From an uncultured Lachnospiraceae bacterium (lineage in GTDB: Bacteria > Bacillota > Clostridia > Lachnospirales > Lachnospiraceae): a stretch of 64,000 nt of DNA. Position numbers and translations under genes: made by a program. The notes below the pieces were generated by a model that made no database searches, had not been told where the DNA came from, and saw only the letters and a program-made list of their open reading frames with translations. This document shows positions 26,574 to 34,525 of the stretch, piece after piece. How positions within the stretch are numbered: the first letter of the stretch is position 1; each line of letters starts with the position of its first letter. The stretch lies in contig CAJULA010000001.1 of NCBI GenBank assembly GCA_910587155.1, positions 178,735 to 242,734 on the forward strand. The letters run 5' to 3'.

Positions 26574-26654
26574 ATGCCAGACCACACTGACCGGACAGTT
26601 ACGGAAAATAAGTGCAGCAGAAGCAGAGTGCGCTTTCAGAGGAAGAAGGGATAG
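26574..26654 (+). CDS. Possible 26-residue small ORF between two glycan genes
   Basis: A short frame starts at ATG 26574, six bases after a strong GGGAGGG site, and ends TAG three bases before the next start. The product would be 26 residues, basic and Arg/Lys-rich at the end (RSRVRFQRKKG). I recognise no family. It may be a translated spacer that couples translation into the IspD-like gene, or simply a chance frame. Confidence 0.3.
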   Translation: MPDHTDRTVTENKCSRSRVRFQRKKG

Positions 26655-26657
26655 GAC

Positions 26658-27371
26658 ATGAACATAGCAATGATCATAGCAGGCGGAAGCGGAAGCCGCA
26701 TGCACCAGGACATACCCAAACAGTTTCTGACAGTAAATGAGAAACCGGTCATCATCTATACGCTGGAAGTATTCCAGAAACATCCGGCGGTAGACGAGAT
26801 CGTGGTGGTCTGCATTGAGGGCTGGGAGAAGGTGCTCTGGGCTTACATCAAACAGTTTTCACTGACCAAAGTGACCGCGGTTGTGACAGGGGGCCACTGC
26901 GGGCAGAATTCGATCTACAGAGGGTTGCGGGAAATTCAAAAAGACCACAGCCCCGATGACATCGTGCTGGTCCATGACGCCATCCGCCCCATGGTTTCAG
27001 AAGAAATCATCTCTGACTGCATCAATAAGACCATGGAGTATGGCTGCGGCATCGCCTGTATCCCTTGCGTGGAAGTGATGCTTATCTCAAAGGACCAGAA
27101 GACTTCCACAGAAGTCTTTGACAGGGACTGCTTAAAGCGCACTCAGACCCCCCAGGGATTCCGCCTGGGGAAACTGTGGGCTGTTCATCAGCAGGCACTG
27201 GAGCGGGGCGTGACCGATTCCATCGCCTCGTGCATGCTGATGATTGAGATGGGAGAGAGCGTGCACTTTTCCAAAGGATCGGAGAAGAACCTGAAACTGA
27301 CGACGGTGGAAGACATCGACATCTTTAAAGCGCTGCTTCTGGCAAAACGGGCGGAGTGGCTCAAAGCCTGA
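26658..27371 (+). CDS. IspD/TarI-like cytidylyltransferase
   Basis: A 237-aa nucleotidyltransferase of the IspD/TarI family. The CTP-binding start is MIIAGGSGSRMHQDIPKQFL; HDAIRPMVSEE and DRDCLKRTQTPQGFRLG are the other hallmark motifs, and KLTTVEDIDIFKAL closes the protein. The genes around it make glycans, not isoprenoids, and there is no ispF partner. A CDP-polyol such as CDP-ribitol is therefore more likely than the MEP-pathway product. It is followed by an SDR gene and a LicD gene. LicD-like enzymes can use CDP-choline, CDP-ethanolamine or CDP-ribitol-type donors, so this protein may feed that transferase. The substrate is inferred. Confidence 0.75.
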   Translation: MNIAMIIAGGSGSRMHQDIPKQFLTVNEKPVIIYTLEVFQKHPAVDEIVVVCIEGWEKVLWAYIKQFSLTKVTAVVTGGHCGQNSIYRGLREIQKDHSPDDIVLVHDAIRPMVSEEIISDCINKTMEYGCGIACIPCVEVMLISKDQKTSTEVFDRDCLKRTQTPQGFRLGKLWAVHQQALERGVTDSIASCMLMIEMGESVHFSKGSEKNLKLTTVEDIDIFKALLLAKRAEWLKA

Positions 27372-27455
27372 ATGGTGGGGCAGACTGACAATCCGCCTGC
27401 TATCAGCAGGGGGCGTACATCAGCAGAGGCCGGAAATGCCGGCCGGGAGAAAGAG

Positions 27456-28463
27456 ATGAGATATCTGGAAAATAAGACCTACCGGGAAGACATGGAAGCC
27501 ATCATGGACCATACGCGCGGCTTTGCCCGCCTGCGGGAGAAAAAGATACTGATCCTGGGAGCTACGGGCCTGATCGGCTCGGCCCTGACCGACTGCCTGC
27601 GCTATGCCAATGCGGTCCACGGCATGGATACCCGCGTGTATGCGGCAAGCCGGCATATAGAGCAGCTGGAGCAGCGCTTTGGGGAGCCGGACGGGAAATA
27701 CCTGCATTTTATGGAGACAGATGTGACCAGGTTAAAAAGTTCGGAGCCCTTTGACTACATTATCCACGGGGCCGGCTACGGGCATCCCGGTGCCTTTATG
27801 GAAAAGCCGGTGGAAGTCCTTTTATCCAATGTCGCAGGGCTGCACAAAGTACTGGAAACGGCAGGGGGGAATGGACAGTGCCGCGTCCTCTATCTCTCAT
27901 CCGGGGAGGCAGGGCAGGAAGTGGACCACCTAAGGACAAGAGCCTGCTACCCGATGGGTAAGAAAACGGCCGAGACGTTATGCCTTTGCTACCATAAAGA
28001 GTATGGGACGGATGTGGTCATAGCCAGGCCCTGCCATACGTTTGGACCCTGGGTAAAGATGGGGGATAACCGGGCCACAGCCCAGTTTCTGGCGGCGGCT
28101 GCTGCGGGCAGGGACATAGAGATGTACAGCGCAGGGAGCCAGGTGCGGAGTTTTTCCTATGTGGCCGACTGTGTGTCCGGCCTTCTGTCCGCGCTGCTTT
28201 TGGGGGAGAGTGCAAACGTATACGGCATCGCCGGCGGGGAGGCCTGCACTGTCAGGAAGTTTGCCGGGTACTGCGCGGCGGCGGGCGGATGCCGCGTTAC
28301 GATGCACCTTCCCGATGCAAGGGAAAAGGCGCAGACATCACCGATCAAAGACCAGATCGTGGAAAACGGCGCGCTGAAAGGACTGGGGTGGAGCCCCTGT
28401 TATACCATAGAGGCGGGCATTGCACGGAGCGTGCGTATGATGAGAGAGGAAAGAGGGGGATAA
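27456..28463 (+). CDS. Extended SDR family NAD-dependent epimerase/dehydratase
   Basis: A 335-aa extended short-chain dehydrogenase. Visible motifs are ILILGATGLIGSALTDCL (GxxGxxG), IHGAGYGHPG, VLYLSSGEAG with the catalytic Ser region, and CYPMGKKTAE (YxxxK). IARPCHTFGPW is typical of UDP-sugar epimerases and decarboxylases. ATG 27456 follows GGGAGA. The longer frame from 27372 directly abuts the previous stop and its first 28 residues look unstructured. Pairing with an IspD/TarI-like gene suggests action on a CDP-linked sugar or on the polyol precursor, but extended SDRs more often act on nucleotide sugars. Confidence 0.75.
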   Translation: MRYLENKTYREDMEAIMDHTRGFARLREKKILILGATGLIGSALTDCLRYANAVHGMDTRVYAASRHIEQLEQRFGEPDGKYLHFMETDVTRLKSSEPFDYIIHGAGYGHPGAFMEKPVEVLLSNVAGLHKVLETAGGNGQCRVLYLSSGEAGQEVDHLRTRACYPMGKKTAETLCLCYHKEYGTDVVIARPCHTFGPWVKMGDNRATAQFLAAAAAGRDIEMYSAGSQVRSFSYVADCVSGLLSALLLGESANVYGIAGGEACTVRKFAGYCAAAGGCRVTMHLPDAREKAQTSPIKDQIVENGALKGLGWSPCYTIEAGIARSVRMMREERGG

Positions 28464-28464
28464 C

Positions 28465-29673
28465 ATGGGAGCCTATCAGATCAAAAGCCTGATCGGAGAG
28501 ATTGCAGAGGGGATCAAAAGCCTCCTTGATGGTGGGCAGATCAGGGAAGGAAGCCGTGTGCTGCTATACGGCCTTGACAGATACGCCTTTGCCATGCGCA
28601 CGATCCTTTCCAACCTTGGATTTCACAGGGTGGAAGGCTATCTGACGGACGATGAGGCATTGGCTCTTACCTATGGCATGGAGATGAGAAATTTTTCCTG
28701 CCGCTTTTTAAACCACGAAAGAGACTTGATCAAAGTATGGACACTGAAGGAGCGGCTGTGTCCCTTTGATGAAAAGGCGCTGATTCTGGTAGCCTCAAAA
28801 GAGTATGAGACAGTCAGGGCGGCGCTTGAGGGGCTTGGATATAAGGAAGACATACATTTTTTTTGTGCCAGTGATTTCAGGGATACAGAGCAGGAACGGC
28901 TTCTTGCGGGCAAAAGAAGGATGACCCTTCCCGAAATCAAAGAGACGGAAAAAGGGATACTCGCCTGCATAGATAAGTTCTGCGGGGAAAACGGCCTCAG
29001 ATACTGGGTATGCGGGGGGACGCTTTTGGGGACGGTCCGCCATCAGGGCTTTATCCCCTGGGATGACGATATCGACGTCTTTTTGCCCTGGCAGGACTAC
29101 CTGAAATTCTTTGAACTGTTCCGGGAAAGCGGGCAGTATGACACGATGGGATTTGGCACCTTGCCCGCCGGCGATTTTCCCGACCTGCTGGCAAAGGTGG
29201 TGGATAAAAGGACCATAGTAGTGGAAGATATCGGGACCGTGAAAAAGACCAACCCGCTCTGGGTGGATGTATTCCCCCTGATCGGCCTGCCGCAGGACGG
29301 GGAGGAGAGACACCTTTATTTCCGCGGTTATCAGGAGATGAACCGGCGGATCTGGCAGGAATTTTACGAGACAAACGGAAGCCTGGACGTCTTTTCGAAA
29401 TGGGAACCCCTCCAGCGGGAATACCTCTCCCGTCATGACTTTGATGCGTCGGCCTGCGCAGGGGTGCTTGGCACCATATACGGGGAAAAGGATGCCACCT
29501 CCAGGCAGGTGTATGAGAAAACGCTGCGGATGCCGTTTGAGGACATGATGGTAAACGTACCCGCAGGGTATGAGGAATACCTGACAAATCTCTACGGCAG
29601 GGACTTTGGGAAGCTGCCGTCAAAGGAGAAAAGAAAGACACACCACAACATGCAGGCCTACTGGAATGAGTGA
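28465..29673 (+). CDS. LicD-family phosphotransferase with N-terminal Rossmann module
   Basis: A 402-aa fusion. Residues 1-150 include a module-like part: GSRVLLYGLDRYAFAMRTIL and KALILVASKEYETV. Residues 165-400 form the LicD domain: RYWVCGGTLLGTVRHQG (about 179-195), then FIPWDDDIDVFLPW with the metal-binding DDDID, and LLAKVVDKRTIVVED. LicD enzymes move phosphocholine, and relatives move phosphoethanolamine or ribitol phosphate, from a CDP donor to a sugar. Possible donors are made by the proteins at 19394 and 26658. It starts two bases after the SDR stop, so co-translation is likely. The attachment of a module to LicD is unusual to me. Confidence 0.8.
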   Translation: MGAYQIKSLIGEIAEGIKSLLDGGQIREGSRVLLYGLDRYAFAMRTILSNLGFHRVEGYLTDDEALALTYGMEMRNFSCRFLNHERDLIKVWTLKERLCPFDEKALILVASKEYETVRAALEGLGYKEDIHFFCASDFRDTEQERLLAGKRRMTLPEIKETEKGILACIDKFCGENGLRYWVCGGTLLGTVRHQGFIPWDDDIDVFLPWQDYLKFFELFRESGQYDTMGFGTLPAGDFPDLLAKVVDKRTIVVEDIGTVKKTNPLWVDVFPLIGLPQDGEERHLYFRGYQEMNRRIWQEFYETNGSLDVFSKWEPLQREYLSRHDFDASACAGVLGTIYGEKDATSRQVYEKTLRMPFEDMMVNVPAGYEEYLTNLYGRDFGKLPSKEKRKTHHNMQAYWNE

Positions 29674-29686
29674 AAGAGGAGCCTGC

Positions 29687-29773
29687 ATGGCGAAGGAAGG
29701 CGGTACGGTGGCATCGTTGACTGACAGCAGCACAGCAGATGGAAATTCAGGCGGGCGAAACGAAGGGGAATGA
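29687..29773 (+). CDS. Possible 28-residue small ORF
   Basis: A short frame at ATG 29687 with AGAGGAG 5 bases upstream, ending TGA 31 bases before the GT2 start. The product would be 28 residues, Gly/Ser/Thr-rich (MAKEGGTVASLTDSS...). No family is recognised. It could be a translated spacer or chance. Confidence 0.25.
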   Translation: MAKEGGTVASLTDSSTADGNSGGRNEGE

Positions 29774-29804
29774 AAGTGGATCGTATCAGGAGGAAGAAAA
29801 GGCC

Positions 29805-30992
29805 ATGATCAGTATTATCGTCCCGGTTTATAACAGCAAAAGATATCTGCCCCGGTGCATAGAAAGCATCTGCGGGCAGATATACCGCGAGCTGGAGATT
29901 ATCCTGGTGGATGACGGCTCCATGGATGGCAGCGGGGAGCTGTGCGAGGCATATGCAAAAAAGGACCCCCGCATCCTTGTACTGCATAAAGAAAACGGTG
30001 GCGCAGTGCGTGCGCGCAAGGAAGGGCTTAAGCTGGCATCCGGAAAGTACATCGCCTTTGCCGACAGCGATGACTGGCTGGAGCCGCACATGCTGGAAAG
30101 GCTGCACGGCACACTGACCGGGCAGGATGTGGAGATTGCCATGTGTGGGCGCTATGAAGAGACGGGCCATACCGCCAGGGCGGTGCGCCATGGCATAGCC
30201 CCGGGCAGATACGACAAAGAGGCGATGATAAGGCAGGTGTATCCCCGCATGATCGTTAACCGGCGCTTTTTTGAGTGGGGGCTGTTTCCGGGTCTCTGGG
30301 ACAAGCTCTTTAAAAGGGAGTGCCTGGAAAAGTTCCTGCTGGCGGTGGATGAGAGGCTGACGATGGGAGATGACGCGGCCTGCGTATACCCCGCCCTCTT
30401 ACATGCAGAGAGCATTTATATCCTGGAGGAATGTCTCTACCACTACCGCCAGAGCCCGGCTTCGATGGTGAAGCGGGCGGAAGAGGCGGACAGGGAGAGG
30501 TTTGGCATACTTTATCAGACAGTGCTGGGGCAGCTGGAGAGGGATAAGGATATCTATGACCTGAGGGGCCAGTGGAGGGAATACCTGCTGTTTCTGATGG
30601 TGCCAAGGGCGGATACGCTGCTTAAAGGGGTGGGGGAGCTTGACTATCTCTTCCCCTTCCCCGGGATCAGGCGCGGCAGCCGGGTTATTGTCTATGGCAT
30701 GGGCACGTACGGCCAGAGGCTGTGTGCCTACCTGCGCCAGAGCGGCTTTTGTGAGGTGGTGGCGGCGGCTGACCGGAGCTATCAGGAGTTATCCTTGCAG
30801 GGGATTGAGGTGACAGACCCCGCAAGGATAGCGGCGCACACATTTGACGCCATAGCCATAGCTGCCTCCTTTGCCGGGACGAGAGAGGCTATCTACAGGG
30901 AACTGTCTGCGGCATACGGCAGAGAGAGGGTACATGTGATGGATGAAGGACTGGTAAAGAGCATGGAAGTCAGAGAAGCGTTCGGACTCTGA
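29805..30992 (+). CDS. GT2 glycosyltransferase with C-terminal Rossmann module
   Basis: A 395-aa fusion. Residues 1-270 form a GT-A family 2 enzyme: MISIIVPVYNSKRYLPRCI, EIILVDDGSMDGSGELCE, ENGGAVRARKEGLKLASG, YIAFADSDDWLEPHML (DxD site) and LFKRECLEKF. Residues 288-395 form the module: GSRVIVYGMGTYGQRLCAYL, VVAAADRSYQEL and FDAIAIAASFAGTREA. I chose ATG 29805 because the transferase fold begins there and AGGAGG lies 11 bases upstream. The frame from 29739 adds 22 low-complexity residues. GC content is high, as in its neighbours. Confidence 0.8.
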   Translation: MISIIVPVYNSKRYLPRCIESICGQIYRELEIILVDDGSMDGSGELCEAYAKKDPRILVLHKENGGAVRARKEGLKLASGKYIAFADSDDWLEPHMLERLHGTLTGQDVEIAMCGRYEETGHTARAVRHGIAPGRYDKEAMIRQVYPRMIVNRRFFEWGLFPGLWDKLFKRECLEKFLLAVDERLTMGDDAACVYPALLHAESIYILEECLYHYRQSPASMVKRAEEADRERFGILYQTVLGQLERDKDIYDLRGQWREYLLFLMVPRADTLLKGVGELDYLFPFPGIRRGSRVIVYGMGTYGQRLCAYLRQSGFCEVVAAADRSYQELSLQGIEVTDPARIAAHTFDAIAIAASFAGTREAIYRELSAAYGRERVHVMDEGLVKSMEVREAFGL

Positions 30993-31023
30993 TAGGGGAA
31001 GGCATGAGAGGAGGGGAAAGGGA

Positions 31024-32109
31024 ATGAAGCTGGTTATTTTCGGCGCTCAGGGGATCGCCCTTGGCGCCTGTGAGGCGATCCGTGAGTTATACCCCGCGCG
31101 CAGGGTGGAGTGCTTTGTCGTGAGCAGCCGCGGGATCAATGCCCGCTGCCTGGCGGGGCTTGAGGTGGTGGAGCTTTCCGCCTATGCGGGGCAGTTATCG
31201 GAAAAAGAAAAAAACGATGTGGAGATCCTGATCGCCACACCGGAAAATATGATGCCGGAGATAGAAAGGGAACTGGATGAGAAAGGGCTGTTCTGTCATG
31301 TGCGCCTTACTTCGGCCAGATTTTCCATGCTGCAGGACTATTATCATGGCTGCCATAAAAACTTCCTGCCCCTGTCGGCGCTGCCGGTTGGATACCACAG
31401 GGCGCAGCTGCATGTATTCAAAGTCAGGACACACAAAGATAAGACACTGACAGAAACATACCAAAGCCCGGACTGGCTGACCCCGATCCAGGCGGGTGCC
31501 ATCGGGTGCCGTGAGCGGGTGGCGAACATCCTGGACTGCGAGGGGGAGCACATATCGGGAAAGAACGGGAACTACTGCGAACTGACGGCGCTGTACTGGA
31601 TCTGGAAAAACCGGCTGACAGAGAGCTGGTCGGGGGATGAGGAAGGATACTATGGCCTGTGCCATTACAGAAGGATGCTGGAGCTGACAGAGGATGACAT
31701 CCTGAGGCTTACAGACAATGACGTGGACGTAGTGCTGCCCTTTCCCATGCCCTACGAGCCGGACATGGGCGCCCACCACAGACGCTACTTAAGCGAGGGG
31801 GACTGGGAGGCACTGCGCGCAGCGCTAAAAGAGCTGTATCCCGATTACGCGGCCGCGCTTGCGCAGATCGAGTCGCAGCCATACCTGTATAATTACAATA
31901 TCATCCTGGCGAGGAAAAAGGTACTGAAGGATTACTGCAGCTGGCTGTTTCCGCTTCTTGAAAGGATAGAGCAGCGCAGCATCCCCATGGGAAGCGAGCG
32001 GGCAGACCGGTATCTGGGCTATATGGGGGAGAGCCTTTGCACGCTTTATTTTATAGTCAATAAAGACAGGCTTACCATTATGCACAGCGGTTGCCGCTTC
32101 CTTAAGTAA
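31024..32109 (+). CDS. Rossmann module fused to a DUF4422 glycosyltransferase-like domain
   Basis: A 361-aa fusion. Residues 1-105 form the module: MKLVIFGAQGIALGACEAI, ECFVVSSRGIN and VEILIATPENMMPE. Residues 130-355 match DUF4422, a capsular polysaccharide transferase-like family: VFKVRTHKDKTLTETYQSP, CELTALYWIWKNR, YYGLCHYRRMLEL and YNYNIILARKKVLKDYC. It is the last intact gene of the glycan locus. It probably adds a galactose-like sugar, as suggested for some relatives. The donor is not readable. Confidence 0.75.
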   Translation: MKLVIFGAQGIALGACEAIRELYPARRVECFVVSSRGINARCLAGLEVVELSAYAGQLSEKEKNDVEILIATPENMMPEIERELDEKGLFCHVRLTSARFSMLQDYYHGCHKNFLPLSALPVGYHRAQLHVFKVRTHKDKTLTETYQSPDWLTPIQAGAIGCRERVANILDCEGEHISGKNGNYCELTALYWIWKNRLTESWSGDEEGYYGLCHYRRMLELTEDDILRLTDNDVDVVLPFPMPYEPDMGAHHRRYLSEGDWEALRAALKELYPDYAAALAQIESQPYLYNYNIILARKKVLKDYCSWLFPLLERIEQRSIPMGSERADRYLGYMGESLCTLYFIVNKDRLTIMHSGCRFLK

Positions 32110-32304
32110 GAACTGTGTCGTCACAGCCAGGTGATACCAGGATAATCATTCTTTACTGTAAAGTCAAAAAATTCATGGCAAGCTGGCGTGAGATTAAATT
32201 TGCAATATGGCAGTCGTCAAATGCCTGCAGGCAGTCACCTGGCCCGTTGTTTGTAGGAATCAAAAAGTTAAAAGAACCATTAGAACCGAAAGGCGGATCA
32301 AAAT

Positions 32305-32676
32305 ATGCAGTTTGAACTGATGGCATCCATGATGTGTGCCAACTACGGAAACCTGGAAAAAGAAGTGAAAGATCTGTAAGCGGGCGGCATCGACTCCTTC
32401 CACATCGACATCATGGACGGGCGTTATGTGCCAAACTTCGCCATGTCCTTAAACGACTTAAGATACATAACCAGCGCGGCGCAGCGGCCCATCGACGTCC
32501 ACCTGATGATCGAACATCCCAACAACCGCATTGGCATTTTTCTGAAAAACCTGCGCCAGGGAGATACAATCTATATCCATCCGGAAGCGGAATACCATCC
32601 CTCCACGACCCTGCTCTTCGGGCGGGATGCGCTTTATGAGGAGACGCTGCATAATATACAGGAACTGAAGTTCTGA
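32305..32676 (+). pseudogene. Broken ribulose-phosphate 3-epimerase-like gene
   Basis: From ATG 32305 the frame reads MQFELMASMMCANYGNLEKE, then meets an in-frame TAA at 32377-32379 and continues in the same frame with GGIDSFHIDIMDGRYVPNF, PIDVHLMIEHPNN and EAEYHPSTTL. This is the N-terminal half of a pentulose-phosphate 3-epimerase. The real enzymes are about 220 residues. Homology appears to end around base 32612, followed by unrelated residues and a stop at 32674-32676. It has both a nonsense change and a lost 3' half, so it should be inactive. An intact version would have supplied a pentulose phosphate to the CDP-polyol genes at 33806-35575. An internal ATG at 32413 could only give a fragment. 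Confidence 0.8.
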
Positions 32677-32734
32677 CAGTACTGTTGTCTGGAATGGGAC
32701 ATTCCCACTGGCAGAGAAATAGCAGGATTCTTCA

Positions 32735-32794
32735 CCCGACAAACGCATGCGTGAATTAATTGTGACCATTTTATTCACGCATGCGTTTGTCGGG
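32735..32794. repeat. 22-bp perfect inverted repeat
   Basis: Two 22-base arms, 32735-32756 and 32773-32794, are exact reverse complements around a 16-base loop. Each arm contains the self-palindrome ACGCATGCGT. No T-run follows on either strand, so it is not a typical terminator. It lies between the broken epimerase and the broken transposase. It may be a mobile-element structure or a recombination-prone palindrome. Confidence 0.75.
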
Positions 32795-33615
32795 AGTTCT
32801 GAAAAAATTTGGTGGTTCCTGATGGAAAACTGTGATAAAATAAAAAAATAGAAGTATATAGAAGGCACACCGCAGGTAGGAGAAGTGGCAGTTGCCCCGG
32901 ATGAATCCAATCAGGCTACGATGATACACGGAACCGGCAATGAAGATATTACTTTGACGGAAGGGACAGTAACCTATGATATCAGATTCCTCGCGGCGGC
33001 ACCAAGATCGGGAGAATTGATTCGTCTGATTGTTAATATAGAAGCCCAAAATGACTTTTATCCGGGGTATCCATTGATAAAGAGGGCAATCTATTACTGT
33101 AGCCGCATGATTTCCTCCCAATATGGAACGGAGTTTATAAATGCCCACTATGAGAATATTAAAAAAGTATATAGTATCTGGATCTGTATGAATCCGCCAA
33201 AGAACCGTAAGAACAGTATTACCCGTTATCATATAATGGAAGAAAATCTGGTGGGATGTGTAAAGGAACGAAAAGAGGATTATGATCTGATGGCAGCCGT
33301 TATGATCTGCCTTGGAAAAGAAGATTCTGCGATAGATCTACTGAAACTGTTGCATGTCCTTTTTTCCAACGAGACAGGTTCCGAGGATAAATGCCAGATA
33401 TTGAAAGAAGATTTCCATATTAAAATGACGCAGGCGTTAGAGAGTGAGGTGTCACTTATGTGTAATTTGAGCAAAGGTGTAGAGGAGAAAGGGATTTTAA
33501 AGGGAAGACAGGAAGGCATCATAGCCATGGTATCGGTTTTAAAGGAGCTTCAGGTCGCAGACAGTGTTATTCTGAACAAAATTCAGGAAAAATTTCATCT
33601 GGCAGAAGAAGCAGC

Positions 33616-33648
33616 TAAGGAAGTGCTGATTAAATCAGCACTTCCTTA
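33616..33648. repeat. 15-bp perfect hairpin at the transposase 3' end
   Basis: The arms 33616-33630 and 33634-33648 are exact complements around a TAA loop and include the transposase stop. No T-run follows. A 20-base part of it is repeated at 36451. Confidence 0.7.
33618..33637. repeat. 20-bp direct repeat, copy 1
   Basis: AGGAAGTGCTGATTAAATCA is found here at the end of the transposase remnant and again, identical, at 36451-36470. Confidence 0.75.
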
Positions 33649-33669
33649 AAGCCTTCGACGGATGCGCAC

Positions 33670-33708
33670 GGATTTGTAAAGGAAAATGCTGCTTCGCAGC
33701 GCAAATCC
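33670..33708. repeat. Nested hairpin downstream of the transposase
   Basis: GGATTTG (33670-33676) pairs with CAAATCC (33702-33708), enclosing GCTGC-TTC-GCAGC (33688-33700). It is the second of three hairpins in about 125 bases. Confidence 0.55.
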
Positions 33709-33713
33709 GGCGC

Positions 33714-33739
33714 GGGAAACGCTTTCCTCAGCGTTTCCC
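33714..33739. repeat. 10-bp perfect hairpin downstream of the transposase
   Basis: GGGAAACGCT (33714-33723) and AGCGTTTCCC (33730-33739) pair around a 6-base loop. It is followed by TAAAATAT rather than a T-run, so terminator function is uncertain. Confidence 0.55.
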
Positions 33740-33805
33740 TAAAATATATCTGTAAACATGACAGGCAAAAATCGTTGAGACTTTTACGGTAAAGGAGAGC
33801 CAGAG

Positions 33806-34510
33806 ATGACGACAGCACTGATTTTATCAGGCGGCACGGGTGTGCGTATGGGAGGCGATATCCCAAAACAGTACAGGAAAGTAAAGGGACGGCCTGTCCT
33901 TGTTTACTGCATCAGGAGCCTGGCCGCGCATCAGGAAATTGATGAAATACAGATCGTGGCGGCCCGGGAATGGCGTGATGAGATTACTGCATGGCTCAGA
34001 GAGGGCGGATGGGAAGAGAAATTTGCAGGCTTCTCCGATCCGGGCGCCAACAGGCAGCTTTCCATTTACAATGGACTGACAGATATCAGGATCAGGGGAA
34101 CGGATGATGATTATGTATTCATCCATGACGCCGCCCGGCCGCTTCTGACGCTGCAGATGATATCCTCCTGTCTGGAAGCCGTCAGGGGCCATGACGGCGT
34201 ACTGCCGGTGCTGCGGATGAAGGATACCATCTATGAGAGCAGGGACGGCAGAACCATTTCCTCTCTGCTGGACCGGGGATGCCTTTTTGCCGGACAGGCG
34301 CCGGAAGTTTTCCGGTTGGGCCCTTATTATGAGGCAAATCAAAGACTGCTGCCGGATGAGATTTTACATGTTAACGGCTCCACGGAACCGGCCGTTATGG
34401 CCGGCCTGGATATTGTAATGATTCCCGGAGACGAGGGTAACTTCAAGATTACGACCATGGCAGATCTGGAACGGTTTGAGCGGATAATGGACAATCATGA
34501 AAAACAGTGA
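33806..34510 (+). CDS. Second IspD/TarI-like cytidylyltransferase
   Basis: A 234-aa protein with the CTP-binding start ALILSGGTGVRMGGDIPKQY, then FIHDAARPLLT, LPVLRMKDTIYES, GQAPEVFRLGPYYEA and a KITTMADLERFERI end. These are IspD/TarI hallmarks. AAAGGAGAG precedes the ATG. It is followed 15 bases later by a polyol-phosphate dehydrogenase-like gene, the same logic as TarI-TarJ, where a pentulose phosphate is reduced and activated as CDP-ribitol. The broken epimerase at 32305 fits that pathway. A true IspD role cannot be excluded, but there is no ispF here. Confidence 0.7.
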   Translation: MTTALILSGGTGVRMGGDIPKQYRKVKGRPVLVYCIRSLAAHQEIDEIQIVAAREWRDEITAWLREGGWEEKFAGFSDPGANRQLSIYNGLTDIRIRGTDDDYVFIHDAARPLLTLQMISSCLEAVRGHDGVLPVLRMKDTIYESRDGRTISSLLDRGCLFAGQAPEVFRLGPYYEANQRLLPDEILHVNGSTEPAVMAGLDIVMIPGDEGNFKITTMADLERFERIMDNHEKQ

Positions 34511-34525
34511 AAGAGAGCGTAAGAG

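Larger units (their letters stand above)
32852..33649 (+). pseudogene. 5'-truncated PD-(D/E)XK nuclease family transposase
   Basis: The frame after a TAG at 32849-32851 reads KYIEGTPQVGEVAVAPDESN, then TLTEGTVTYDIRF, LIRLIVNIEAQNDFYPGYPL, YYCSRMISSQYGTEF and VSLMCNLSKGVEEKGILKG. This is the pattern of the PDDEXK_2/Rpn-like transposase family common in Lachnospiraceae. The part normally before KYIEG is missing, and a run of seven A bases sits just before the stop. A GTG at 32885 could start a 254-residue product, but without the N-terminal part. The last codons lie in a perfect hairpin (33616-33648). It is most likely an inactive mobile-element remnant. Confidence 0.7.

Noticed and set aside
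32126..32243. 9-bp inverted repeat GCCAGGTGA / TCACCTGGC about 100 bases apart
   Set aside because: Arms of this size at this distance are expected by chance, and nothing else supports a function.
32115..32315. 66-codon frame between the DUF4422 gene and the broken epimerase
   Set aside because: It runs into the start of the epimerase remnant and has no ribosome site or recognisable protein. The stretch 32110-32304 shows no supported gene.
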